In this document: piece after piece, positions 17,601 through 24,008 of the stretch
Layout: the number at the start of each line of letters is the position of its first letter
Position numbering within the stretch: the stretch's first letter is position 1
Assembly (NCBI GenBank): GCA_035559995.1
Contig: DATMAM010000039.1
Span: forward strand, 124,001-188,000
Direction: 5' to 3'
Origin: DATMAM01 sp035559995
Lineage (GTDB): Bacteria > Desulfobacterota > Binatia > UBA9968
DNA length: 64,000 nucleotides
Notes under the pieces: model-generated
Databases searched by the model: none
What the model was told of the DNA's origin: nothing
The model's input: only the letters and a program-made list of their open reading frames with translations
Position numbers and translations under genes: made by a program

Positions 17601-17839
17601 ACAGCGCGCTCGGCGAAGCCTACACGCGCCTCGGGGAGTGGCAGAGGGCGGCCGACGTTTACCAAGCGGCGCTCCGCCATCAGCGCAAGCACACGCAGTG
17701 GCGCTTTGCGCTGGCGCGCGCGCTGCTCGAGCTGGGAAGAACCGATGAGGCGGAGGAAAAATATCGCGAAATTTTGGCGCTGGACCCTAACTTTACGCCC
17801 GCCTGGCAGGGACTGAAGCGGTTGGGAGAGCGCTACTAA
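14675..17839 (+). CDS. Fused MFS-like membrane domain, spermidine-synthase-like domain and TPR repeats
   Basis: A 1054-residue fusion. Residues 15-460 contain about 12-14 membrane helices in two repeats with the conserved GTAALIYEVVWMRMLTQVFG and AAMIYENAWSHALTLVIGG openings. Residues 480-790 hold a spermidine-synthase-like Rossmann domain: GIIGLGTAMTAKAV (SAM/dcSAM site), TIEVLEIEPAMVEA, then DGRNYVL and DIIISEPSNPWIAG. Residues 820-1054 are TPR repeats. This architecture is a known family (fused MFS/spermidine synthase) whose in vivo product is unresolved; true spermidine synthesis is doubtful because SpeD is not nearby. Transcription ends at the terminator directly after the stop codon. 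Confidence 0.88.
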   Translation: MRSRTTVDLSKLIIPGLFVCFLLSGTAALIYEVVWMRMLTQVFGSAAYAVATVLAGFMAGLALGSYCFGRLVDRGGNYLRQYGLLELGIGAYGLLAPWIFKLAGWVYVPLFWLNDSQPQLFSLLLFLLAFTLLLVPTFLMGATLPVLSRFLVTGLSQVGKKVGDLYATNTLGAVLGCGLAGYLLLPWLGIRGTLWTAAALNLAVAAAILLADRARRKREIVAGRSAPATEKLPVTRLGLLVLAAIGLSGAAAMIYENAWSHALTLVIGGSVYSFTTMLLSFLIGLALGGYLYARLWGESEVHVTTFGIVQLGVGAAGLATIALFEKLPLLFLRLHQGFGDEFAFFLGIQVVISVLMMLPATVLFGMSFPMVVRIFTQSLYHVGSSVGAVYAVNTVGAIIGAFSGGFILLPLIGIQRAIVFGAFLNLIVGWLLVVMDPRPGRGARVVAGGLASALLLLLALWTPSWDRHILTSGVTVYYDRYQDLPTDSLRLEEMRRDKILYYREGITATISVHQSRPDYLYLKTNGKVDGSYGDALTMLMTGYLPLFLHPNAERVGIIGLGTAMTAKAVAAFPVKTIEVLEIEPAMVEAARFFKEKNGGILDDARVRVIASDGRNYVLATPKLFDIIISEPSNPWIAGIASLYTREFYAGAKKKLRPDGIFAQWFHNYSMSPDDFRMVFRTFAESFPHVSVWNMKESDFLLVGTLKEHSFDYRSAARIYASNKILREDFAGLGLDDAYTVLGFYRMGKKEVQAFTAGAEVNTDDNLRLEFYAPRSLGKTTPELNRSLMEPFVVAPPWKIDAPSIADGDRHYFVAQALRASSRYERALEEIERALAADPRNPAYHLLRAQILAAQEELDEALKSALEALRGGPQYVSKVLTLAEDFYTRQAEVIYRKLLAAGTADIRVFLGLGNIALHRKETARAEKLLKRAAALEPGHRLVLLALGRLELAKGNHAAARELLEQAKALGTDSSVLYSALGEAYTRLGEWQRAADVYQAALRHQRKHTQWRFALARALLELGRTDEAEEKYREILALDPNFTPAWQGLKRLGERY

Positions 17840-17883
17840 AAAAAGAGGCGAGAAGAATTGCTTCTCCTCGCCTCAGGTTTTTG
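17838..17883. terminator. Bidirectional rho-independent terminator
   Basis: GAGGCGAG at 17845 pairs with CTCGCCTC ending at 17874, with further AGAAG/CTTCT pairing near the loop. A run of As upstream and Ts downstream lets it work on both strands, between the fused MFS gene and the convergent small secreted-protein gene. Confidence 0.8.
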
Positions 17884-17894
17884 TGGACAACGGC

Positions 17895-18170
17895 TTAACG
17901 TCCGCTAATCGACTTCACTCGGATATCGCCACCACCGCGGTCCTCGAACTCAACGTTGACCTTGGTTCCCGCCTTGAGAAGATCGGCCTTTTCCTTCGCG
18001 AGGCTGCTCGGAACCTTCGCCTTTTGCTCCCAGTCTTTACCCTTGATCGTTACCATTCTCGACCCTTCATCGTAACTATCAACGGTTCCTTTCTTCTCCT
18101 GGGCCAAGGCGATAAACGGAATGAGGACCAACCCCAACACGAGCGCTAAGATCTGCTTTTTCATTTCCAT
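17895..18170 (-). CDS. Small secreted protein, OB-fold-like, paralogue 1
   Basis: A 91-residue exported protein. Residues 1-23 form a signal peptide ending IALAQE. The mature 68 residues are beta-rich and highly charged (GTVDSYDEGSRMVTIKG, TKVNVEFEDRGGGDIRVKSI), in the style of DUF5666-like single-domain periplasmic proteins. Start is either the ATG at 18170 or the one at 18164; AAGGAGGTGAT lies immediately upstream, fully complementary to the 16S rRNA end, so high translation is expected. It shares size, layout and a nearly identical promoter with the gene at 18376-18663. Function unknown. Confidence 0.75.
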   Translation of the reverse strand: MEMKKQILALVLGLVLIPFIALAQEKKGTVDSYDEGSRMVTIKGKDWEQKAKVPSSLAKEKADLLKAGTKVNVEFEDRGGGDIRVKSISGR

Positions 18171-18212
18171 ATCACCTCCTTTCCGCTGCAGACTTGGTTC
18201 CTTCGACGGTGC

Positions 18213-18240
18213 AATGTATCTATTTATTCAGGTATGTCAA
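18213..18240 (-). promoter_or_regulatory. Sigma-70 type promoter of paralogue 1
   Basis: On the minus strand TTGACA (18240-18235) and TACATT (18218-18213) are separated by 16 bases. The spacer contains TGAATAA, as does the promoter of the neighbouring paralogue, which supports both being real. Confidence 0.65.
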
Positions 18241-18314
18241 GAGGATTTTCTAATGATATGAGGTACTTAGGTCTTAAGTCTTAGCCAGTTATGTAAGGAT
18301 GCCCAATTCAAAAC

Positions 18315-18350
18315 AAAAAGGGAACAGGTAATTGATCCTGTTCCCTTTTT
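18315..18350. terminator. Rho-independent terminator
   Basis: AAAAAGGGAACAGG (18315-18328) and CCTGTTCCCTTTTT (18337-18350) form a perfect 14-bp stem with an 8-base loop and T runs in both directions. It lies 25 bases after the stop of the minus-strand gene at 18376. Confidence 0.85.
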
Positions 18351-18375
18351 GTCGGCTATACCGCTGACGGTGCCG

Positions 18376-18663
18376 TTATTTGGCGGCTTTGACGGTGATC
18401 TTCTTGGCCTCGCCTCCATCGTGCTCGAGGGTCACGCTCTGACCTTCCTTCAGTTCGGAGCGGTCCCCCACGCCTTCCAATTTGGTGCGGCTACCGCTGA
18501 TTTTCACCGTGACTTCCTTGCCATCTTTAGATTTCACGGTGACCTCACGCCCGCCACCGCCGACCTTGGTGATCTTGCCTTTCATCTCCTCGGCAAGAAC
18601 CGAGCCGGCAAAAGAAAGCGCGAGAAGTGCCGCCACCAACAGCCTTGAGAATCTCTTTACCAT
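18376..18663 (-). CDS. Small secreted protein, OB-fold-like, paralogue 2
   Basis: A 95-residue exported protein with a signal peptide over residues 1-24 (cleavage near VLAEE). The mature part has short charged beta-strands (KGKITKVGGGGREVTVKSKDG, KEVTVKISGS, GQSVTLEHDGGEAKKITVK), much like the 17895-18170 product, although sequence identity is low. A GGAGGTGA site lies 8-9 bases upstream of the ATG. Promoter and terminator are both clear, so it is a well-expressed single-gene unit. Probably periplasmic; role unknown. Confidence 0.75.
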   Translation of the reverse strand: MVKRFSRLLVAALLALSFAGSVLAEEMKGKITKVGGGGREVTVKSKDGKEVTVKISGSRTKLEGVGDRSELKEGQSVTLEHDGGEAKKITVKAAK

Positions 18664-18713
18664 TTCCTTTCACCTCCTTTCCTTTGCAAATCCAAATGCG
18701 TCTTTGACGAGCG

Positions 18714-18741
18714 AATGTATACTCTTATTCATCGATGTCAA
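18714..18741 (-). promoter_or_regulatory. Sigma-70 type promoter of paralogue 2
   Basis: Minus-strand TTGACA (18741-18736), 16-base spacer containing TGAATAA, then TACATT (18719-18714). The arrangement is the same as at 18213-18240, base for base in spacing. Confidence 0.65.
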
Positions 18742-18924
18742 GACTTAAGAAGTAGGTTTTTAGAAGTATATTTCTGGCGTTAGCTGAATTGCTTTGCGAA
18801 AGTCAGCGCAACTTTAGCCACGGCGTCGTTGTTGCTGTCGAAGTGTTCACAAAAGCGACGGGGTGTTTTTGAAGAAATGCTCAGTTTCGCCGTCTAAAAA
18901 GCACTTCTGAAAGGAGGTGAGGTC

Positions 18925-19215
18925 ATGAGGCGCATTCAGATGTTCGTTCTCGGGTTGGTCATTCTAGCCTTCAGCGGTCTCAGCTTCGCGGCCGCCGAAC
19001 CGGCGACTCCCGCCACCCCGGCCACCCCAGCCAGCCCTGCACTGGAGAAGAAGGCAGAAGGCGCGGCCAAGGAGCAGAAAGGCAAGGCGAAGGCCAAGGC
19101 AAAGGGTGAGGAAAAGAAAGCTTCCGGCGAAACGGCCAAAGGCAAGGCGGAAGCAAAAGGCAAGACCAAAACCGAGGAAGAGAAAAAAGGCGAGGCGAAA
19201 GGCGCGACCAAGTAG
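18925..19215 (+). CDS. Lysine/alanine/glutamate-rich secreted low-complexity protein
   Basis: A 96-residue protein with a signal peptide (residues 1-22, cleavage near SFAAAE) followed by an ATPATPATPASP repeat and then an almost pure Lys/Glu/Ala/Gly tail (KGKAKAKAKGEEKK and similar). No fold is expected; such tails may bind polyanions, cell wall or nucleic acid in the periplasm. A strong AAGGAGGTGAG site precedes the ATG and a strong terminator follows, so the gene is real and probably well expressed. It is the third small exported protein in a row here, but it points the other way from the first two. Confidence 0.7.
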   Translation: MRRIQMFVLGLVILAFSGLSFAAAEPATPATPATPASPALEKKAEGAAKEQKGKAKAKAKGEEKKASGETAKGKAEAKGKTKTEEEKKGEAKGATK

Positions 19216-19234
19216 CTCTTTTCCTGCCGGAGAG

Positions 19235-19275
19235 GAAGGGTGGGTGAATACGGTTCACCCGCCCTTCTTTTTTTT
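19235..19275 (+). terminator. Rho-independent terminator
   Basis: GAAGGGTGGGTGAA and TTCACCCGCCCTTC form a 14-bp stem with one wobble and a TACGG loop, followed by eight Ts. It ends the 18925-19215 gene; the minus-strand hslR gene also ends just beyond it. Confidence 0.88.
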
Positions 19276-19282
19276 GGCAAGA

Positions 19283-19684
19283 TTATTCTTTCGGCCGAAT
19301 GAACCGAATAATGGCGCGCCGGTCCTTCTTCTCCGGGCGGCCGCGAGTCATATTTCTCGGGCCGGGCGCGGCGCGGAGCTGGCGCGCTGTTTCTTCTCGC
19401 TGGCGCGCGCTTTCGGGAAGCTCTTCGTAAAGCAAGCTCGCCTGGGACGCAGGGCCCCGCTGCGTCTCGAGCGCCCGCACGACAATAGACCATTCAAAAG
19501 GTCCACGCCGGATTTGCAGCCGATCGCCGACGCGCACCGGGCGCGCGGGTTTCGCGCGCGCCCCGTTGACGTGGACCTTGCCGCCGGAAACGGCCGCGCC
19601 CGCCAGAGCGCGCGTTTTGAAAAAGCGCGCGGCCCACAGCCACTTGTCGAGCCTCACGGGCTGCTGCCGAAGATCGTCGAGCAT
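19283..19684 (-). CDS. hslR: S4-domain RNA-binding protein, Hsp15-like
   Basis: A 133-residue protein with an S4 RNA-binding domain at the N-terminus: VRLDKWLWAARFFKTRALA (about residues 10-28) and GGKVHVNGARAKPARPVRVGD. This is the Hsp15/HslR signature; in Escherichia coli Hsp15 binds free 50S subunits carrying nascent chains and returns them to translation. The tail is basic (RPEKKDRRAIIRFIRPK) as in the family. Length is normal. It lies 24 bases downstream of surE on the same strand, probably in the egtD-surE-hslR operon. Confidence 0.88.
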   Translation of the reverse strand: MLDDLRQQPVRLDKWLWAARFFKTRALAGAAVSGGKVHVNGARAKPARPVRVGDRLQIRRGPFEWSIVVRALETQRGPASQASLLYEELPESARQREETARQLRAAPGPRNMTRGRPEKKDRRAIIRFIRPKE

Positions 19685-19708
19685 GATACGGCCGGCATCT
19701 TTAACGGC

Positions 19709-20458
19709 TCAGGGCCAGCCTAAGTCCAGACCCTGAAGCTTTTTTAGCAGCCGGTAATCGGTCATATCCACTTGCAGGGGCGTGACCGAGATATAGCCTT
19801 CCTTGACCGCGAGGCAATCGGTTCCTTCTTCGCTCGTGAAGCCCAGATCGTCTCCTCCGATCCAGTAGTACTTTCGGCCGCGAGGATCGGTGCGCTCGAT
19901 GACTTCCTCGCGGTAATGGCGCTTGCCCTGGCGGGTAAGCCGCCAGCCTTTGAGCTCGTTTTTCGGAAGCGAGGGAACGTTCACGTTGAGGAGCGTGTCG
20001 GCAGGAACGCCCGCCGCGAGCGTCCGCCGCGCCAGAACCAGCGTGAATTCGGCCGCCACGTCGAACTGAAAATCGGCGAAGGAAACGAGCGAGACGGCGA
20101 TCGAGGGAATCCCGAGGAGGGTGCCCTCGATCGCCGCCGAAACGGTGCCGGAGTAAATGATGTCGTCGCCGAGATTGGGCCCCTTGTTGATCCCCGACAC
20201 GACGAGATTGGGCCTGGCGGGCAAAAGGCCGGTCAGCGCCAGTTTGACGCAGTCGGCCGGCGTGCCGTCGACGGCGATGCGGCGCGGCCCGAGCTCGCGC
20301 ACGCGCAGCGGGCGGTGCAGCGTGAGCGCGTGGCTCGTCGAGTTCTGTTCCCGGTCCGGCGCCACGGTGTAGACCTCGCCGAGCTCCGCGAGCTGCCGCT
20401 CCAGCGCAAGCAGCCCCTCGGACTCGATGCCGTCGTCGTTGGAGAGGAGGATCGTCAT
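19709..20458 (-). CDS. surE: 5'-nucleotidase SurE
   Basis: A 249-residue survival protein E, a divalent-metal-dependent nucleoside 5'-monophosphate phosphatase. The opening MTILLSNDDGIESEGL carries the metal-binding Asp-Asp pair (residues 8-9), DREQNSTSHALT contains the conserved Ser, and VVSGINKGPNLGDDIIYSGTV is the family's Asn-containing core. I set the start at 20458, where ATGA overlaps the end of egtD; this fixes the protein at normal length. The operon order egtD-surE-hslR suggests co-expression in stationary phase or oxidative stress, which is inferred. Confidence 0.93.
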   Translation of the reverse strand: MTILLSNDDGIESEGLLALERQLAELGEVYTVAPDREQNSTSHALTLHRPLRVRELGPRRIAVDGTPADCVKLALTGLLPARPNLVVSGINKGPNLGDDIIYSGTVSAAIEGTLLGIPSIAVSLVSFADFQFDVAAEFTLVLARRTLAAGVPADTLLNVNVPSLPKNELKGWRLTRQGKRHYREEVIERTDPRGRKYYWIGGDDLGFTSEEGTDCLAVKEGYISVTPLQVDMTDYRLLKKLQGLDLGWP

Positions 20459-21477
20459 GCCTTTTTGAACAGCAGAAGAGAGAACCAGCCGCGCGGATCG
20501 GAGAAGCGCCCGAGCGGCTTCAAGCCAAAGAACTGAAGCTGCTGCTCGAGCCTGATCGGGTCGAACTTGCGGGAGATCTCGACCAGGATAGGATCGCTCT
20601 CTTGCCAAAACAACGTCGGACCGCCGGGGAAGCGGACCTCGTGCGCCCGCCGGGCGAACGCGTACATCTCGACTTGCTGCGCGCGCTCGTTGTAGCACGA
20701 CCAGTAGCGCATCGCCGCGCGGTCAAAGTTGCTCCCGGCGAGCCGATTGATGTGGGCGAACACGTTGAGGATGAAATCGGCGGTGACGCCGGCCGAGTCG
20801 TCGTAGGCTCTCTCGAGCAGCTCGGTCTCTTTCACGCAGTCGACGCCGAGCAAAAAAAAGTCCCCCGCCCCCATGGCGCCGCCGACCAGCTCGAAAAAGC
20901 GCATGTACTCGAAGCGCGTCAAGTTTCCCACCGTGCTGCCCAAAAACAAAAACAGGGTCGGAAGCGACTCGCAGATCGCGGCGATGCCGTCCTCGAAGCG
21001 CGCCTGCAAGCCGCAAAATGACAGCCCGGGTAGCTCGCGACCGAGCGCGTCGCGCGACGCGGCCATCGCCGGCAGGCTCACGTCGACGGGAGCGAAAATT
21101 CCCCGCGCGCGCTGGCGCATCTGCTCGCGCAGGAGGTGCACGGTCTTTTTCGCCGAGCCCGCTCCCAGCTCGACGATGCACTCGACCGGCGCGGCCGCGA
21201 TGATGTCCGCGGCCGCGCACCTGAGGATGCCCTCTTCCGTGCGGGTGAGATAGTACTCGGGCAGCTCGCAGATGCGCTCGAAGAGCTGCGAGCCCTTGTC
21301 GTCGTAAAGAAGATAGGCGCTCAACCAGCGCGGCTGATCAAAAAGCGTGCGCAGCAGCGACGGCGTCACGCGCTCGCTCGTGAGACTGCCGTTGAGGCGC
21401 CAGATGGAGGGCGCAACCGCCTCCCAGGACGCGCGCTGGCTTGCCGTAACGACCGGCGGTGAGTATTCTTCTTTCAC
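20455..21477 (-). CDS. egtD: L-histidine N-alpha-methyltransferase EgtD-like (ergothioneine biosynthesis)
   Basis: A 340-residue protein matching the EgtD/DUF2260 methyltransferase family, which trimethylates histidine to hercynine. Diagnostic pieces are YDDKGSQLFERICELPEYYLTRTE (about residues 58-81), the SAM site CIVELGAGSAKKT, FLFLGSTVGNLT, and the C-terminal FWQESDPILVEISRKF. Start is a GTG at 21477 with a perfect TATAAT about 17 bases upstream and hardly any leader. No egtB is present in the window, so ergothioneine synthesis would need a sulfoxide synthase elsewhere. A divergent ABC transporter of EgtUV architecture begins 55 bases away, which supports an ergothioneine or histidine-betaine role. 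Confidence 0.85.
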   Translation of the reverse strand: MKEEYSPPVVTASQRASWEAVAPSIWRLNGSLTSERVTPSLLRTLFDQPRWLSAYLLYDDKGSQLFERICELPEYYLTRTEEGILRCAAADIIAAAPVECIVELGAGSAKKTVHLLREQMRQRARGIFAPVDVSLPAMAASRDALGRELPGLSFCGLQARFEDGIAAICESLPTLFLFLGSTVGNLTRFEYMRFFELVGGAMGAGDFFLLGVDCVKETELLERAYDDSAGVTADFILNVFAHINRLAGSNFDRAAMRYWSCYNERAQQVEMYAFARRAHEVRFPGGPTLFWQESDPILVEISRKFDPIRLEQQLQFFGLKPLGRFSDPRGWFSLLLFKKA

Positions 21478-21493
21478 GGCGCGACTTCAGGCT

Positions 21494-21499
21494 ATTATA
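21494..21499 (-). promoter_or_regulatory. -10 element upstream of egtD
   Basis: The minus strand reads TATAAT, a perfect -10 hexamer, placing the start of transcription about 10 bases before the egtD GTG. A good -35 is not visible at 17 bases, so an activator or extended contacts may be needed. Confidence 0.35.
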
Positions 21500-21532
21500 G
21501 ATAAGAGAATCGCTCCCGGTTGTCCAGCCACG

Positions 21533-22303
21533 ATGCCCGAAAACGACCACGTTGCGGTGAGCTTCGACCACGTGAGCTACAGGCTTCCCGACGGCCGCGC
21601 GCTCATCGAGGATCTGGTTCTCGAGGTCGCGCGCGGCGAGACCGTCGTCCTGCTGGGGCGCAGCGGCTCGGGCAAGACGACGACGATGAAGCTGATCAAC
21701 CGGCTGCTCGATCCCACCGAAGGAACGGTGCTGGTCGACGGCCGCTCGACGACCGAATGGGATCCGATTCGGCTGAGGCGGCGGATCGGGTACGTCATCC
21801 AGGAAGTCGGCTTGTTCCCCCATTTTACCGTCGAAGAGAACGTCGCGCTGGTCCCGCGGTTGGAAAAATGGGACGAAGAGAGAATTAACGCGCGCGCCGC
21901 CGAGCTCCTGCGGCTGGTCGGGCTCGAGCCGGAAAAGTTTGCTTCCCGTTACCCGCACGAGCTTTCCGGCGGCCAGCGCCAGCGCGTCGGGGTCGCGCGC
22001 GCTCTCGCCGCCGACCCGCCGATCGTGCTCCTCGACGAGCCGTTCGGCGCGCTCGACCCGATCACGCGCCGCGAGATCCAGCAGGAGTTTCAAGCGCTGC
22101 AGCGCCGGCTCGGAAAGACCGTCGTGTTCGTCACCCACGATGTCCGCGAAGCTTTCCTTCTCGCATCGCGCATCGGGCTGCTCCGCGACGGAAAAATGAT
22201 CTTTCTGGGGCGTCCCGAAGAGCTGCTGGCCTCCGCCGACCCCGAAGCGCGTTCCTTTGTGGCCTGCCTCCGCGAGCCCGAGCGGACGCTCCCGCCCGCA
22301 TGA
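21533..22303 (+). CDS. ABC transporter ATP-binding protein (OpuCA/EgtV-like)
   Basis: ATPase of a quaternary-ammonium type ABC importer, 256 residues. Walker A is GRSGSGKTTT near residue 42, the signature is ELSGGQRQRVGVARAL near 146, and Walker B is PIVLLDEPFGALDP near 167, with the switch His in VTHDVREAF. It lacks the C-terminal CBS domains of classical ProV/OpuAA, as EgtV-type subunits do. I chose the ATG at 21533; upstream in-frame residues are the shadow of egtD's 5' part. Its stop overlaps the next gene by 4 bases. With the fused permease/binding protein downstream and egtD divergent, ergothioneine uptake is the best guess; choline or betaine uptake is the alternative. Confidence 0.88.
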   Translation: MPENDHVAVSFDHVSYRLPDGRALIEDLVLEVARGETVVLLGRSGSGKTTTMKLINRLLDPTEGTVLVDGRSTTEWDPIRLRRRIGYVIQEVGLFPHFTVEENVALVPRLEKWDEERINARAAELLRLVGLEPEKFASRYPHELSGGQRQRVGVARALAADPPIVLLDEPFGALDPITRREIQQEFQALQRRLGKTVVFVTHDVREAFLLASRIGLLRDGKMIFLGRPEELLASADPEARSFVACLREPERTLPPA

Positions 22304-23871
22304 CGGTTGCCGAATTCCTCGCGACGCACCGCGTCGAGCTGCTCACGCTCACGTTGGAGCACCTGTTCCTGGTAGCCGTCTCGACGGGGATCGCCGTCGT
22401 GATCGGCATTCCCCTCGGGGTTGTCCTCACGCGCTGGCCGGCGCTGCAGAAGCCGGTCATGGGCTTCGCCAACGTCATGCAGACGGTGCCGAGCCTAGCG
22501 CTGTTTGGCTTTCTCATCCCGCTGAACGTTTATCTCTTTCACGTGCGCGTCGTCGGCGGCATCGGCGCGCGCACGGCGATCGTCGCTCTGGTGCTCTACG
22601 CGCTGCTGCCGATCGTCCGCAACACCTTTACCGGCATCGAGAGCGTCGACCCCGCGATCCGCGAGGCCGGGCGCGCGATGGGCATGACCGGATCGCAACT
22701 GCTGTTCAAGGTCGAGCTGCCGCTCGCGCTGGGTTTCATCCTGGCGGGCGTGCGCGTGGCCACCGTCATTTCGGTCGGCACGGCCACGATCGCGGCGGCG
22801 ATCGACGCCGGCGGCTTGGGCCGCTATATCTTTCGCGGCTTGAGAATGAACGACAACACCTTGATTTTGGCCGGCGCCGTGCCGGCGGCGCTGCTCGCCT
22901 TGGCGGCCGATTTCGGCCTCGGCCGCCTCGAGCGGTTCTTTCGCGCGAGCGGCGCGGCGCGGGCGCGCTTTCGACGCCGTGCTTGGGTGGCGCTCGCGCT
23001 CGTCGCGCTCGGCGCCGTTCTGCTCGGCGTCATCGGGTACGCGGCGAAAACGACCGGGCGTTTGGCGGTAGGCTCCAAAGACTTCACGGAGCAAATCATC
23101 CTCGGCGAGATCATCGCGCAGCTCATCGAGGACAACATCGGCGTCGCGGTCGAGCGGCGCTTCGATCTCGGCGGAAACTTGGCGCACGAAGCGCTCGTCG
23201 CGGGAGAAATCGACCTGTATCCGGAATACACCGGAACCGGCCTGACCGTGATTCTCAGGCAAAAGCCTTTGACCGACCCGCGAGCCGTCTACGAGCGCGT
23301 CAAGACGGAATACCAGCGGCTCGGTCTGGTTTGGACCGAGCCCTTCGGGTTCAACAACACCTTCGCCATTCTCGTGCGCGGCGCGGACGCGCGCCGCCTC
23401 GGCCTCAAGACGATCTCGCAAGTGTCGCGCTACGCGCCCAAGTGGCGCGCCGGATTTGGCCAGGACTTTATCTCGCGACCGGACGGTTTCACCGGTTTTA
23501 CAACGAGGTATGGTCTAAAATTTAAAGAAGTCCGTGAGATGGACCTGTCGCTGACCTACCGGGCGCTGGCCGAAGGCGAGGTCGATCTCATCGCGGGCAA
23601 CTCTACCGACGGCCTGATCGCGCGCCTCGATCTCTTTCAGCTCGAAGACGACCGCAACTATTTTCCGCCCTACGATGCCGCTCCGGTGGTGCGCGCCGAC
23701 GCGCTCGCGCGTTTTCCCGGGCTGCGCGACGTCTTGCGGCGTCTGGGGGGAACCATTGCCGTTGTCGAAATGCGGGAGCTTAACTTTAAGGTCGACGGCG
23801 AAAGGCGCCCGGCCAAGGAGGTCGCGCGGGAGTTTTTGCAGCGAAAAGGGCTGCTTTTGGCCGCGCGCTGA
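22300..23871 (+). CDS. ABC importer permease fused to substrate-binding domain (OpuCBC/EgtU-like)
   Basis: A 523-residue fusion. Residues 1-225 are a ProW/OpuCB-type permease with five or six helices and the EAA-like loop AIREAGRAMGMTGSQLLFKVELPLA; residues 246-523 are an OpuBC-type binding domain beginning LAVGSKDFTEQIILGEIIAQ and including DLYPEYTGTG and the hinge LDLFQLEDDRNYFPPYDA. The binding domain is thus tethered to the outer face of the permease. EgtU, described from Streptococcus pneumoniae as an ergothioneine importer, has the same domain order. The divergent egtD gene makes ergothioneine or hercynine a plausible ligand, but ligand residues were not checked. Confidence 0.88.
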   Translation: MTVAEFLATHRVELLTLTLEHLFLVAVSTGIAVVIGIPLGVVLTRWPALQKPVMGFANVMQTVPSLALFGFLIPLNVYLFHVRVVGGIGARTAIVALVLYALLPIVRNTFTGIESVDPAIREAGRAMGMTGSQLLFKVELPLALGFILAGVRVATVISVGTATIAAAIDAGGLGRYIFRGLRMNDNTLILAGAVPAALLALAADFGLGRLERFFRASGAARARFRRRAWVALALVALGAVLLGVIGYAAKTTGRLAVGSKDFTEQIILGEIIAQLIEDNIGVAVERRFDLGGNLAHEALVAGEIDLYPEYTGTGLTVILRQKPLTDPRAVYERVKTEYQRLGLVWTEPFGFNNTFAILVRGADARRLGLKTISQVSRYAPKWRAGFGQDFISRPDGFTGFTTRYGLKFKEVREMDLSLTYRALAEGEVDLIAGNSTDGLIARLDLFQLEDDRNYFPPYDAAPVVRADALARFPGLRDVLRRLGGTIAVVEMRELNFKVDGERRPAKEVAREFLQRKGLLLAAR

Positions 23872-24008
23872 TGCTTCGGCGAAACGTCCCCTAAAGCCGT
23901 TGACACGGCGCGAGGGTTGTGATGTTACTCGTGGTTTCGGACTAGCTCGGGACCATCACTCACCTCGCCGTTCTTACCCGGCGGTTAAGCTCGGCAGTTT
24001 GAGTTTCT

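Noticed and set aside
15068..17692. Minus-strand open frame of 874 codons
   Set aside because: Antisense of the fused MFS/spermidine-synthase gene, which has clear motifs; the minus frame has none.
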